NCBI RefSeq assembly: GCF_051903925.1
Contig: NZ_CP173678.1
Coordinates: 1-64,000 of the forward strand
Direction: 5' to 3'
Length of the DNA: 64,000 nucleotides
DNA from: G051903925 sp051903925
GTDB taxonomy: Bacteria; Pseudomonadota; Alphaproteobacteria; Zavarziniales; Zavarziniaceae
A model generated the notes under the pieces. The model saw only the letters and a program-made list of their open reading frames with translations, was not told the origin of the DNA and made no database searches. The position numbers and the translations under genes were made by a program. Below, piece after piece: positions 41,894 to 50,052 of the stretch (positions are counted from its first letter, which is position 1; the number at the start of each line of letters is the position of its first letter).

Positions 41894-42720
41894 GTGTCGG
41901 CCACGACACCGTTGACCAGCGTGCCCACGCCTTCGATCTCGACCTCGACCGTGTTGCCGGGCGCCAGGAACACCTGCGGCTTGCGCTGCACGCCCACGCC
42001 CGACGGCGTGCCCGTGGCGATCACATCGCCGGGGCCCAGCACCGTGAATCGCGACAGATAGGCGATCAGCTCGGCCACGGGAAAGATCATCTGCGCGGTC
42101 GAGGCGCGCTGCCGCTCCACCCCCTCGACCCGGGTGACCAGGGTCAGCGCCTGGGGGTCCGGCACCTCGTCCCGCGTCACGATCCAGGGGCCGAAGCCAC
42201 CGGTGCCGGGAAAGTTCTTGCCCGGCGTGAACTGGTGGGTATGGCGCTGCCAGTCGCGGGCCGTGGCATCCTGGAAACAGGCATAGCCGGCGACATGGTC
42301 CAGGGCCCGCGCCTCCGGAATGGCGCGGCCACCACGCCCGATCACCACCGCAAGCTCGCCCTCATAGTCGAACTGCGCACTTTCGCGCGGCGCCTGGAGC
42401 ATCCCGCGATGCCCGACCAGCGTGTCGGCGAAGCGGGTGAAGATCACGGGCTTCTCCGGGCGGTCGCGGCCCATTTCCTGCGCATGGTCGGCATAATTGA
42501 CGCCGACGCACAGGATCTTGGACGGCTGCGGCACGGGCGGCAGCAGAACGACCTGGTCCATCGTCCAGTCGGCCGGCCCGGCATCCGCGGCCAGGGCCGG
42601 ATCAACCAGCGCAGCCAGGAAGGCCCCCTGCCCCAGGCGACGGCCCAGGTCGCGCACACCGCCCCCCGTCGCCACGCCCCAGCTCAGGCCGGTCGGACCA
42701 TTGAAACTGACCAGACGCAT
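41890..42720 (-). CDS. Fumarylacetoacetate hydrolase-family protein
   Basis: FAH-family enzymes cleave or hydrolyse beta-diketo acids or act as hydratases and decarboxylases of catechol pathways. The 276-residue protein has an N-terminal subdomain (1-60) and the metal-binding core: ILCVGVNYADHAQEMGR, FDYEGELAVVIGRGG (metal Glu residues) and KNFPGTGGFGPWIV with GTPSGVGVQRKP near the end. GGAGG precedes the ATG. Coupled to IclR by ATGA overlap. The reaction is not determinable from sequence. Confidence 0.88.
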   Translation of the reverse strand: MRLVSFNGPTGLSWGVATGGGVRDLGRRLGQGAFLAALVDPALAADAGPADWTMDQVVLLPPVPQPSKILCVGVNYADHAQEMGRDRPEKPVIFTRFADTLVGHRGMLQAPRESAQFDYEGELAVVIGRGGRAIPEARALDHVAGYACFQDATARDWQRHTHQFTPGKNFPGTGGFGPWIVTRDEVPDPQALTLVTRVEGVERQRASTAQMIFPVAELIAYLSRFTVLGPGDVIATGTPSGVGVQRKPQVFLAPGNTVEVEIEGVGTLVNGVVADT

Positions 42721-42749
42721 TGGATCCTCCGCGACCCCCTCCCACGGAC

Positions 42750-42758
42750 CTTATAGCA
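42750..42758 (-). promoter_or_regulatory. Candidate extended -10 promoter of FAH-iclR
   Basis: Minus strand TGCTATAAG is an extended -10 (TGnTATAAG) 30 bp before the FAH ATG; no good -35 is present at 17 bp. Further upstream TGTGC-N8-GCACA (near 42799-42816) is an inverted repeat that could bind a regulator such as the IclR protein. Confidence 0.4.
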
Positions 42759-42838
42759 GTCCCACTTAAGAGATTCTGTCGCAATATGACATTGCAGTGT
42801 GCATGCTGCAGCACATGCGATGGCCGTCACGCTGAACC

Positions 42839-43831
42839 ATGGACCCACAGGCCGCCGCCATTCTTTCCCCGCCCGCCCCTCGAGCCGTGGCGCCGCCGCT
42901 GCTGCCGCTGGTCTTCGATCCCGGCTATGTCGTGGCCCTGCCGGAGCAGCATCGCTTCCCCATGCCCAAGGCGGGCCTGCTGGTCGCCGAACTGACGCGC
43001 CACGGCCTGACGCCCACGCACCGGCCGCGGCCGGCGCCGCGCGCCTGGCTGACCCTGGTCCACGATGCGGCCTATGTCGACGCCGTGCTGGATGGCACGC
43101 TGGACGCGGCGCGTCAGCGCGAGATCGGCGTGCCCCTGACACCCCCCGTCATCCAGCGGGCGCGGCTGGCGGTCGGCGGCACCGTCCTGGCCGCGAACCT
43201 GGCGCTGGACCATGGCCAGGCGAGCAATACGGCAGGTGGCAGCCACCACGCCCATGCGGCGCGGGGGGCCGGCTTCTGCATCTTCAACGACGTTGCCGTC
43301 GCGATCGCCTGCCTGCGGGCCCGGGGCCGGGTGCGCCGGGTGGCGGTCGTCGACCTGGACGTGCACCAGGGCGACGGCACCGCCGCGCTGTTCGCCGACG
43401 ATCCCGACGTCGCCACCCTGTCGCTGCACGCGCAAGCCAATTTCCCGGTGCGCAAGCAGCGCAGCACCCTGGACGTCGGCCTGGCCGATGGCCTGGGCGA
43501 CTCCGCGTATCTGGAGATCCTGGAACGTCACCTGGGCCCGTTCCTGGAGCGGGCGGCGCCGGATATTGTCTTCTATCTGGCCGGCGTCGACGTGCATGCC
43601 GACGATCCGCTGGGCCGCCTGGCACTCAGCGACCAGGGCATCGCCCAGCGGGAAGCCCTGGTCGTCGCCCAGGTACGGGGCCGCGGCCTGCCCCTGGTCA
43701 CGGTCGTCGGCGGCGGCTATGACCGCGACCGGACGGCACTGGCCCGGCGCCATGCCCTGGCGCCGCGCGCCGCCTGGGCCTGGGCCTGCAAACGACGGGA
43801 AGAGACCATGCGCCTGATGCACGCCTCATGA
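42839..43831 (+). CDS. Histone deacetylase-family protein (class IV-like)
   Basis: The 330-residue enzyme has the arginase/HDAC fold used for zinc-dependent deacetylation of acyl-lysine or polyamine-like substrates. Active-site elements: GGSHHAHAARG with H136/H137 as the catalytic pair, DLDVHQGDGTA with zinc ligands D172/H176-type, GVDVHADDPLG with the third zinc ligand, and VGGGYDRD near the end. The N-terminal LVFDPGYVVALPEQHRFPM is typical of class IV-like bacterial proteins. Its stop overlaps the next gene's ATG, coupling it to a repeat protein. Confidence 0.9.
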   Translation: MDPQAAAILSPPAPRAVAPPLLPLVFDPGYVVALPEQHRFPMPKAGLLVAELTRHGLTPTHRPRPAPRAWLTLVHDAAYVDAVLDGTLDAARQREIGVPLTPPVIQRARLAVGGTVLAANLALDHGQASNTAGGSHHAHAARGAGFCIFNDVAVAIACLRARGRVRRVAVVDLDVHQGDGTAALFADDPDVATLSLHAQANFPVRKQRSTLDVGLADGLGDSAYLEILERHLGPFLERAAPDIVFYLAGVDVHADDPLGRLALSDQGIAQREALVVAQVRGRGLPLVTVVGGGYDRDRTALARRHALAPRAAWAWACKRREETMRLMHAS

Positions 43832-44172
43832 ACCTGCTGGAAATCGCGGTCTATGCGGTCGTCGTGACGGGCAGCAGCCAGCCCTTCACCTGCTCGGTCG
43901 AGGCCCGCAGCCATGCCGCCTGCACCAACGGCCTGACCGCGATCCTGCGCACGGCCCGGGACCTGGACTTCTCGAACGGGATCAGCGTACGCCGCGGCAT
44001 TGACGGCACGCTGCTATTCAGCAGCGGCGTGCGGGCCCAGTTCAACAACCTGGGCCAGGTCGCATTCTCGAACGGCCTGAACGTGCGCAAGATCGACGAC
44101 ACGCGCTTCATCTTCGACAACGGCCTGACCTGCCGGATCGAGAAGGCCAACCTGGTCCGCTGCGCGCCCTAG
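43828..44172 (+). CDS. Small protein with five exact 16-residue repeats
   Basis: This 114-residue protein has no recognised family. Its striking feature is the motif [F/C]-x-[N/S]-G-[I/L/V] recurring at exactly 16-residue spacing: CTNGL at 32, FSNGI at 48, FSSGV at 64, FSNGL at 80 and FDNGL at 96. Between motifs the residues alternate polar and hydrophobic, consistent with repeated beta strands and turns. There are four Cys (22, 32, 102, 112) and no clear signal peptide, although the first 15 residues are hydrophobic. It overlaps the HDAC-family gene by ATGA, implying linked production. Confidence 0.8.
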   Translation: MNLLEIAVYAVVVTGSSQPFTCSVEARSHAACTNGLTAILRTARDLDFSNGISVRRGIDGTLLFSSGVRAQFNNLGQVAFSNGLNVRKIDDTRFIFDNGLTCRIEKANLVRCAP

Positions 44173-44642
44173 CCTGCCGGCTTGTCCGCAGGTTCCGGGA
44201 TCAGCAGGTGGGCGTGGGCGGCGGCGATCGGCTTGTCCGGGTCGTCCTGCCAGGCGGTCACCCGGACATTGGCGACGCGGCGGCCATGCTTCGTCACCTC
44301 CGCCCTGGCAAAGACCTCCTGCGGGCGACCGGAGCGGAGATAGTCGATCGTCAGGTTGATCGTCTTGGGGATCACCGGCTCGTCCATCTGCATCATCAGG
44401 TGCAGGATGGCCGTGATCTCCAGGAAGGCACCGGTCGCACCGCCATGCAGGGCGGGCAGGCGCGTATTGCCGATCAGTTCCGGCTTGAACGGCAGGCGGG
44501 TCAGCAATTCGCCGGCGCGGTAGTCGACCTCCAGCCCGATGAAGCGGTGGAACGGGATCAGTTGCGCCAGGCCCGTGGCGTCCCCCGTCTCGCGAACCTG
44601 GCGGATGCGGTCCTTCAGGGTGGGTGCGGACGTCGCGCTCAT
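44169..44642 (-). CDS. PaaI-type hotdog thioesterase
   Basis: The 157-residue protein has the single-domain hotdog fold of acyl-CoA thioesterases. LHGGATGAFLEITAILHLM carries the catalytic/central-helix region, followed by TINLTIDYLRSG and AEVTKHGRRVANVRV. It overlaps the neighbouring thioesterase gene by ATGA. Substrate unknown. Its end overlaps the convergent repeat-protein gene by four bases. Confidence 0.85.
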   Translation of the reverse strand: MSATSAPTLKDRIRQVRETGDATGLAQLIPFHRFIGLEVDYRAGELLTRLPFKPELIGNTRLPALHGGATGAFLEITAILHLMMQMDEPVIPKTINLTIDYLRSGRPQEVFARAEVTKHGRRVANVRVTAWQDDPDKPIAAAHAHLLIPEPADKPAG

Positions 44643-45148
44643 GCGGCACCCCCTTCGGTCGCACGGGGCCTGCGGGCCGGGCCCGCGCGATTGGCGCCTA
44701 GCATGAAGGTGGCGGCGCAATGGGCGATGGGATCGTCCAGGTCGCCCTGGTGGGCGATGCCCCGAATGAAGGCAATGGTGCTGGTCACCTTGTAGCAATG
44801 GCAGGCGGCATAGACCGTCGCGTGCGGCCGGGCCGGCTTCAAGTAGTCGATGCGCAGGTCCAGCGTGGCGATCGCCGTCATCTCGGTCAGCGCGGCAAAG
44901 ACGGCAATGCCACAGGCGCTGTCCATCAGCGCGGTGATGACGCCGCCATGCAGCACGCCGCTGGCCGGGTCGCCCACCAGGTCCTCGCGCCAGGGCAGGC
45001 TCAGCGTCGCGCGCGCACTCGTCACCTCGACCAGCTTCATGCCCAGCGCCGCGCCATAGGGCACGCGGTTCATGTGCTCGGCGCCGCCTGGCATCGAGGC
45101 GGCAAGCGCCCCGAAGGTCTGGGGGGATGGCGCGAATGAATCGGACAT
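44639..45148 (-). CDS. PaaI-type hotdog thioesterase
   Basis: A 169-residue hotdog-fold protein with GVLHGGVITALMDSACGIAV (catalytic Asp in the long helix) and TLDLRIDYLKPARP, typical of the PaaI/YbgC-like 4-hydroxybenzoyl-CoA thioesterase group. It is the first of a coupled pair with the gene at 44169. The pair could form heteromers, since hotdog enzymes act as dimers or tetramers. Substrate unknown. Confidence 0.85.
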   Translation of the reverse strand: MSDSFAPSPQTFGALAASMPGGAEHMNRVPYGAALGMKLVEVTSARATLSLPWREDLVGDPASGVLHGGVITALMDSACGIAVFAALTEMTAIATLDLRIDYLKPARPHATVYAACHCYKVTSTIAFIRGIAHQGDLDDPIAHCAATFMLGANRAGPARRPRATEGGAA

Positions 45149-45247
45149 GGGGTCTCCTGCCTGGAATGCCGTCCTGTGGCTCCAGCCTGCGCGGGCCCGC
45201 GCCCTGTGGCCAGGGCCACGTGAGGCGGGACGACGCGGTCCGCCGGA

Positions 45248-45279
45248 AAGAAAAAGGGCGCCGGTTGCCCGGCGCCCCT
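45248..45279 (-). terminator. Terminator of the first OmpA-family gene
   Basis: A 9-bp perfect stem GGGCGCCGG/CCGGCGCCC with a 4-nt loop is followed on the minus strand by TTTTTCTTT. The same stem-loop sequence ends the neighbouring OmpA gene at 46780. Confidence 0.85.
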
Positions 45280-45324
45280 TGAAGGTGGCCCCGGCTTGGC
45301 GCCGGGACCGATCTTCCTCGTGTC

Positions 45325-46467
45325 TTAGAACACGATTTCCACGCGGCGGTTCTGCGGCTCGCGGACGCCATCGGGCGTCGGGACCAGCGGAACCTCTTCA
45401 CCACGACCCACCAGGACCAGCTGCTCGGCGGGGACGCCCAGCGCGATCATGGCGTTGGCCACGGCCTGCGCACGACGCTCGGACAGGCCGAGGTTGTAGG
45501 CGGGCGAGCCGGAGCGGTCGGCGTGACCGGTCAGGTCGATGCGGGTGACCGCATAGGACTGAGCCGACGTGACGGCCTCACGGATCGTGTCTTCAGCCTG
45601 CGGCAGGATCTCGGTCGAGTCCCAGTCGAAGAACACGATGAAGTTGCGCGACATCTCGACCGGCGGCGCCGGCGGCTCAACCGGAGGCGGCGGCGGCGGC
45701 GGGGGAGGCGGCGGCGGGGGAGGCGGCGGCGGCGGCGGCGGCGGGGCGCCGAAGTTGTAGATCAGGCCCACCGAGAACGTGTGGTTCTGGTAGTCGCTGA
45801 GCGTCGCATCGCCCGGGACGCCCGGCTGCAGGGTGGCGCCCTGGAAGTCGAAGTCGGTGGTGGCGACATAGCGATAGTCGACCGTCGCCGCGACGTTCGG
45901 GGTGAAGGAGTACTTCACACCGGCGATCGCCTGGTAGGCGAAGGCGAAAGCCTCGTCATCGACCAGGGCCGGACGACCCGCGCGGCCGAACTCGAACTCG
46001 GCATAGGCGAGACCGAAGCCGAGGCCGACATAGGGCTGAACCGGCCAGCCGAAATCGGCCTCGTAGATGCCGTTCAGGAAGCCGGTCATGACGTCCAGGC
46101 TCTCGTACGCAGCGCCGGCGGTGCCGCCGCCGCCCGCGAACAGCGGCGCGCGGTCGTTGCGGCCGATGCCGATGCCATCGACGTCGTTCGGACGATAGGA
46201 AGCCTCGAGCTCGACCCGGACCGAGCCGAAATCGTAGCCGCCGAAGATACCGCCCGCGACGTTGCCGTCCTCGATGTAGCCTTCACCCTGGACCACGCCA
46301 AAGCTGGCGGCACCGACCGGCGGGACGATGTTCTGGAACTCGAAGTCTTCAGTGATCGAGTAGCCGGCGAAACCGCCGATGTACCAGCCCACGTTTTCCT
46401 GGGCGTAGGCGGCAGTGCTGGCGCAAATCAGGGCCACTGCACTGACGAGCCCCTTGGTCAGGTTCAT
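45325..46467 (-). CDS. OmpA-family outer-membrane protein
   Basis: The 380-residue precursor has a signal peptide (LICASTAAYAQ), an 8-strand beta-barrel domain (about 24-235) and a run of about 21 consecutive prolines. The peptidoglycan-binding OmpA domain follows, with NFIVFFDWDSTEI, LTGHADRSGSPAYNLGLSER and a C-terminal EIVF. It anchors the outer membrane to peptidoglycan. GAGGAG precedes the ATG at 46467. It is a paralog of the next gene, including the linker and terminator. Codons of the proline run are almost all CCG/CCT/CCC and could slip during replication. Confidence 0.92.
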   Translation of the reverse strand: MNLTKGLVSAVALICASTAAYAQENVGWYIGGFAGYSITEDFEFQNIVPPVGAASFGVVQGEGYIEDGNVAGGIFGGYDFGSVRVELEASYRPNDVDGIGIGRNDRAPLFAGGGGTAGAAYESLDVMTGFLNGIYEADFGWPVQPYVGLGFGLAYAEFEFGRAGRPALVDDEAFAFAYQAIAGVKYSFTPNVAATVDYRYVATTDFDFQGATLQPGVPGDATLSDYQNHTFSVGLIYNFGAPPPPPPPPPPPPPPPPPPPPPVEPPAPPVEMSRNFIVFFDWDSTEILPQAEDTIREAVTSAQSYAVTRIDLTGHADRSGSPAYNLGLSERRAQAVANAMIALGVPAEQLVLVGRGEEVPLVPTPDGVREPQNRRVEIVF

Positions 46468-46779
46468 ACAAATCTCCTCGCGCCTATCTCGTGTCCGAGC
46501 CCACATTGCGTGCCCGTTGCCACCAGCCCTTGCAGCGTTGCCGGGGATGGCATTGAAGGCACAATAGGTCAGCGCACCGGGGCACTCAATCGAACAACAC
46601 CCGCGGTCCCAGGACCGTACCCGCTTTGCAGGGTGTTGTGTCCGCCCGAACACAGTGCACTGCCGCACCAGCCCCGTCTGGCCGCCGCCGGGCGCTGCGG
46701 CCCGGCAGCAGACGCCACCACCCGCCGGACCCGATACGGCCGATTGCAGACAATATGGCGCCGGGGCCTTGCGGCGCAC

Positions 46780-46812
46780 AAGAAAAAGGGGCGCCGGTTG
46801 CCCGGCGCCCCT
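46780..46812 (-). terminator. Terminator of the second OmpA-family gene
   Basis: GGGGCGCCGG/CCGGCGCCCC stem with 4-nt loop followed on the minus strand by TTTTTCTT. The remaining part of the 388-nt gap between the two OmpA genes (46468-46779) shows no gene and must hold the promoter of the first. Confidence 0.85.
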
Positions 46813-46855
46813 TTCCCACGCTACCCGCCCTGCGGCGGGCGATTCGCGCGTCGGA

Positions 46856-47974
46856 TCAGAACACGATCTCGACGCGGCGGTTCTGCGGCTCGCGCACGCC
46901 GTCCGGCGTCGGGACCAGCGGCTGCTCCTCGCCACGGCCGACCATCATGATCTGGTCGCCGGGGATGCCCAGAGCCATCAGGGCGTTCGCAACCGACTGG
47001 GCGCGACGCTCGGACAGGGCCTGGTTGTAGCTGGGCGAACCCGAGCGGTCGGCGTGGCCGGTGACGTCGATCCGGGTCACGGCCAGCTGCTGCGCCGCAC
47101 CGGCCGCCTGCTGGATGGTGTCCTGGGCCTGGGGCAGGATTTCGGTCGAATCCCAGTCGAAGAACACCAGATAGTTGCGCGCAACCTCAGGCGCCGGCGG
47201 CGGTGCCTCGACCGCGGGCGGCGGCGGGGGCGGCGGCGGAGCCGGGGGTGGCGGCGGCGGGGGAGGCGGCGGCGGCGGCGCGAACGTGTAGGTCAGGCCG
47301 ACCATCACGTTGTGGCTGCGGAAGTCGGTGTCCAGCGTGCCGATGGTGGCGCCGTTGGCCGCCCGCACGATGTCCAGGCTCAGATCGTCGATCCCGACAT
47401 AGCGGTAGTCGATGCTGGCCGCGACATTGGGGGTGAAGGCGTACTTCACGCCGGCGATCGCCTGGTAGGCGAAGCCGACATCGCTGCCTTCGTCGTCCAG
47501 GCCCGAGTTCGAGGCGTATTCGGGCTCGACATAGCCGATACCGACGCCACCGCCGATATAGGGGGTCAATGCCCAGCCCATCTCGACTTCGTAGATGGCA
47601 TTGACGAAGCCGGTGACCGCCATCAGGCCGTCGACATTGCCGTTCACGGCGCCCACGGGGACGCCCACGGTGTTGGGGCCGAAGCGGAACAGGTCGCCGT
47701 CGGAATAGCGGTAGTTGCCCTCGAGCTCCAGCCGGAACGCGCCGAAGTCATAGCCGCCGAACAGGCCGACGGAATAGCCCACGTCGTCGAACACGACATC
47801 GCCGTCGCCGGCGCCGATCCCAGGAAGGGCGTAGTTGACGCCCATATCCTCGAAGAACGAGGCACCCGCCAGGCCACCGACGTACCAACCCTGGCTCGCC
47901 GGCGCTTGGGCATAGGCGGTGGTGCTGCCTGCGATCAGGGCAGCGGCCGCGACAAGCCCCCTGCGAAATGTCAT
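46856..47974 (-). CDS. OmpA-family outer-membrane protein
   Basis: The 372-residue paralog of the gene at 45325. It has a signal peptide ending TTAYAQ, a beta-barrel domain (WYVGGLAGASFFEDMG and later VAASIDYRYVGIDDLSLDI), a poly-proline linker interrupted by one Ala, and an OmpA domain with YLVFFDWDSTEIL, VTGHADRSGSPSYNQALSER and the same C-terminus NRRVEIVF. AAGGAGATGAGTCG-type spacing precedes the ATG. The OmpA domains of the two proteins are nearly the same while the barrels differ, so the surface or ligand roles may have separated. Confidence 0.92.
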   Translation of the reverse strand: MTFRRGLVAAAALIAGSTTAYAQAPASQGWYVGGLAGASFFEDMGVNYALPGIGAGDGDVVFDDVGYSVGLFGGYDFGAFRLELEGNYRYSDGDLFRFGPNTVGVPVGAVNGNVDGLMAVTGFVNAIYEVEMGWALTPYIGGGVGIGYVEPEYASNSGLDDEGSDVGFAYQAIAGVKYAFTPNVAASIDYRYVGIDDLSLDIVRAANGATIGTLDTDFRSHNVMVGLTYTFAPPPPPPPPPPPPAPPPPPPPPAVEAPPPAPEVARNYLVFFDWDSTEILPQAQDTIQQAAGAAQQLAVTRIDVTGHADRSGSPSYNQALSERRAQSVANALMALGIPGDQIMMVGRGEEQPLVPTPDGVREPQNRRVEIVF

Positions 47975-48200
47975 CGACTCATCTCCTTGTACCCGGTCCC
48001 CCGGTACGCATCATGGTTGACCACGGACCCGTTCCGCCCGGGGGACGGTCCGGCTCCGTGCTAGAATCCTGGGATCGGATTCGCCATCGACAACGCCTGG
48101 GGCGATTATTCGATCCCGGCTTCCGGCACGAACGCGTCCGGTGTTGCGCATTCACCACGATTTCCAGTGCCACGCAAGCTTCACGAGCCAAACCATTGAG

Positions 48201-48734
48201 ATGATTACAATACGTTACATTCTCGTGAGGTGTGCCGCGGCCTGTGTGACAGGCCTGTGGCTGAGCGCCTGTGCCAGTCTGTCCGGCGAGCGGCCATCCT
48301 GGCCCGGCGCTGCCGCGGAACAGCCGGCACCGCTGGTCGAGGGGTCGTGCCGCCGCACGCTGGGAGAGGTCGACTGCAATCCCGTGGTCGACGCGCCGCG
48401 CGTGGCCGCTGCGATCCGCCCGCCGCCTGGCCTGGCGCCACGCCCGCCTTCGGTCGGGCCGTCCCTGGCGCCGTCGCGGACGCTGCAACGCGTCCCCCTG
48501 CCCCGCCCGCGCCCGGCCGGCCTGACGGCCGCGCCGCGGCGCCCGCTCGCGGGGCCGAGGCCCGCGACCGTGGGACAGGAACGCGTGCAGCCGGCACCGA
48601 TCCGCTCCGGTCCGCCGACGCTGGTGATCACACCGGATCCCGCCGGAGCGCCCGCTGCACCGCCCGCCGTCATCGGCGCGCCGACGGTCCTGGGCCAGCC
48701 GGTCGCGGCACCGCCCGCCGCGCCGTCCCGATGA
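48201..48734 (+). CDS. Proline-rich lipoprotein, hypothetical
   Basis: The 177-residue protein has a signal peptide with lipobox LSAC (Cys at residue 24), so it is likely an outer-membrane or periplasmic lipoprotein. The mature part is Pro/Ala/Arg-rich and low complexity (many RPPP and PAAPP stretches) with no recognised domain; a Cys pair around CRRTLGEVDC could form a disulfide. ATG 48201 is chosen because it gives the signal peptide directly. It is divergent from the second OmpA gene. Confidence 0.65.
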   Translation: MITIRYILVRCAAACVTGLWLSACASLSGERPSWPGAAAEQPAPLVEGSCRRTLGEVDCNPVVDAPRVAAAIRPPPGLAPRPPSVGPSLAPSRTLQRVPLPRPRPAGLTAAPRRPLAGPRPATVGQERVQPAPIRSGPPTLVITPDPAGAPAAPPAVIGAPTVLGQPVAAPPAAPSR

Positions 48735-48744
48735 GCGGCTGGGT

Positions 48745-49131
48745 TCAGCCCATCAGGCGGCGGTAGAGCGCGCGGACATAGGCCGCGTCCTCCGCCTCCA
48801 GCGTGCCCGAGCGCGCCGCCGCCAGATAGGCGCCCAGTTCGTCGCGCGTGTCGGCCGACAGGCCTGGCTTGGCCAGGAGCGCGTCCAGGCAGGCTTCGAC
48901 CGGCCCCTGGGGATCGACCGGGGTCATGTCGGACGCGGCGGCGCCGGCCCAGCCCTGGGCCGCGTCGCCATCCACGATCAGGTCGTCCCACGACAGGCTG
49001 AGTTCCGCCCGCAACCGCACCAGGGCCAGCCCCGCCAGGGCCGCGTCCTCCGGCGTCGCGGCAGCTTCCACCGCCTCCAGCGCCGCGACCAGGGCGCCGC
49101 GCTGGTCCTCGTCCAGACGAAGGCCGCTCAT
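48745..49131 (-). CDS. Hypothetical protein coupled to a glutathione transferase
   Basis: A 128-residue acidic, helical, Ala/Leu/Asp-rich protein (for example ALVAALEAVEAAATPEDAAL; DTRDELGAYLAAARSGTLEA). No family is recognised. Its ATG overlaps the GST stop as ATGA, so it depends on that gene's translation. Confidence 0.65.
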   Translation of the reverse strand: MSGLRLDEDQRGALVAALEAVEAAATPEDAALAGLALVRLRAELSLSWDDLIVDGDAAQGWAGAAASDMTPVDPQGPVEACLDALLAKPGLSADTRDELGAYLAAARSGTLEAEDAAYVRALYRRLMG

Positions 49132-50036
49132 GCCGGGGTCACCACGAACCCCGCGCGCGGAAAATGCACCACGACTTCACCCACCACAGGATCCTCCCGC
49201 CGTATCGCAATCTCGTACGCATCCGCGACGACGATTGTTCCAGCCACGGGATCCCGGCCATAGTCGTCGGGCATCACGTTGACCGCCTGGCCGATGCGGA
49301 ATGGCTCCCCCGGGCCCAGGCGCGTCGCCATGTCGGGTTCGGCGTCGCGGGCGATGGCCAGGGCCTCGCGCGGGTCGAGGTCGGCCGGCCGGCCATGGCC
49401 CAGGCGCTTGATCCGCTCCAGCCACGCCGCGCAGGCCGGAAAGTCGGCCAGCAGTGCCGCGGCGCCCGGATAGTTCGTCCGCAGGAACCAGACGACGTGA
49501 TAGGGATGCAGGTCGACCATGGTCGGCCGCTCGCCCATCAGGTAGGGCCGGCCGTCGGCCAGTTGCAGGTCGATCCAGCCGATCTGGGCCCGCACCTGGG
49601 CAATGGCGAAGGGGGCTGCCGCGCGCATCTGCTCGATCGAGAAGGCGGGCGACAGGTGCTTGCGATCCTCGACGAAGTCGCGCGGCACGCTGTCGGCGAT
49701 GGTGCCGTAGATGGTGGCCACGGTCGCCATGAAGAACGCCTTGTCGGCCCAGAACGACACCATGGCCGACAGGCCGTCGGCCCCGGCCAGCAGCGGCGGC
49801 TCCGGGAAGCGGCGCTCGATCTCGCGCAGGATCACCTGCGTGTCGCACCAGATCTCGGCCCCGATCTGCATCACGGGGGTGCGGCGATAGCCGCCGGTCA
49901 AGGGCATCAGATCGGGCTTCGGCATGATCACGGGGATCGTGACCGAGCGCCAGGCGACGCCCTTGATGCCCAGGGCGGCGCGCACCTTCTCGGAGAAGGG
50001 CGAGGACGGATAGTGATGGAGGATGAGTTCGGCCAT
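49128..50036 (-). CDS. Glutathione S-transferase family protein with C-terminal extension
   Basis: The 302-residue protein has a GST thioredoxin-like domain (ELILHHYPSSPFSEKVRAAL; TPVMQIGAEIWCDTQVILRE) and an all-helical domain to about residue 215. A C-terminal domain of about 75 residues beyond ordinary GST length follows (PFRIGQAVNVMPDDYGRDPV ...). That extension looks like a small beta-barrel and may bind a second ligand. The start at 50036 omits eight N-terminal codons that lack family similarity. Physiological substrate unknown. Confidence 0.85.
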   Translation of the reverse strand: MAELILHHYPSSPFSEKVRAALGIKGVAWRSVTIPVIMPKPDLMPLTGGYRRTPVMQIGAEIWCDTQVILREIERRFPEPPLLAGADGLSAMVSFWADKAFFMATVATIYGTIADSVPRDFVEDRKHLSPAFSIEQMRAAAPFAIAQVRAQIGWIDLQLADGRPYLMGERPTMVDLHPYHVVWFLRTNYPGAAALLADFPACAAWLERIKRLGHGRPADLDPREALAIARDAEPDMATRLGPGEPFRIGQAVNVMPDDYGRDPVAGTIVVADAYEIAIRREDPVVGEVVVHFPRAGFVVTPA

Positions 50037-50052
50037 CGCGCGATCCGTGCGC

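Noticed and set aside
45661..45750. GGC-rich run read as a poly-glycine small protein on the plus strand
   Set aside because: It is the complement of the poly-proline linker in an OmpA protein with intact domains on both sides.
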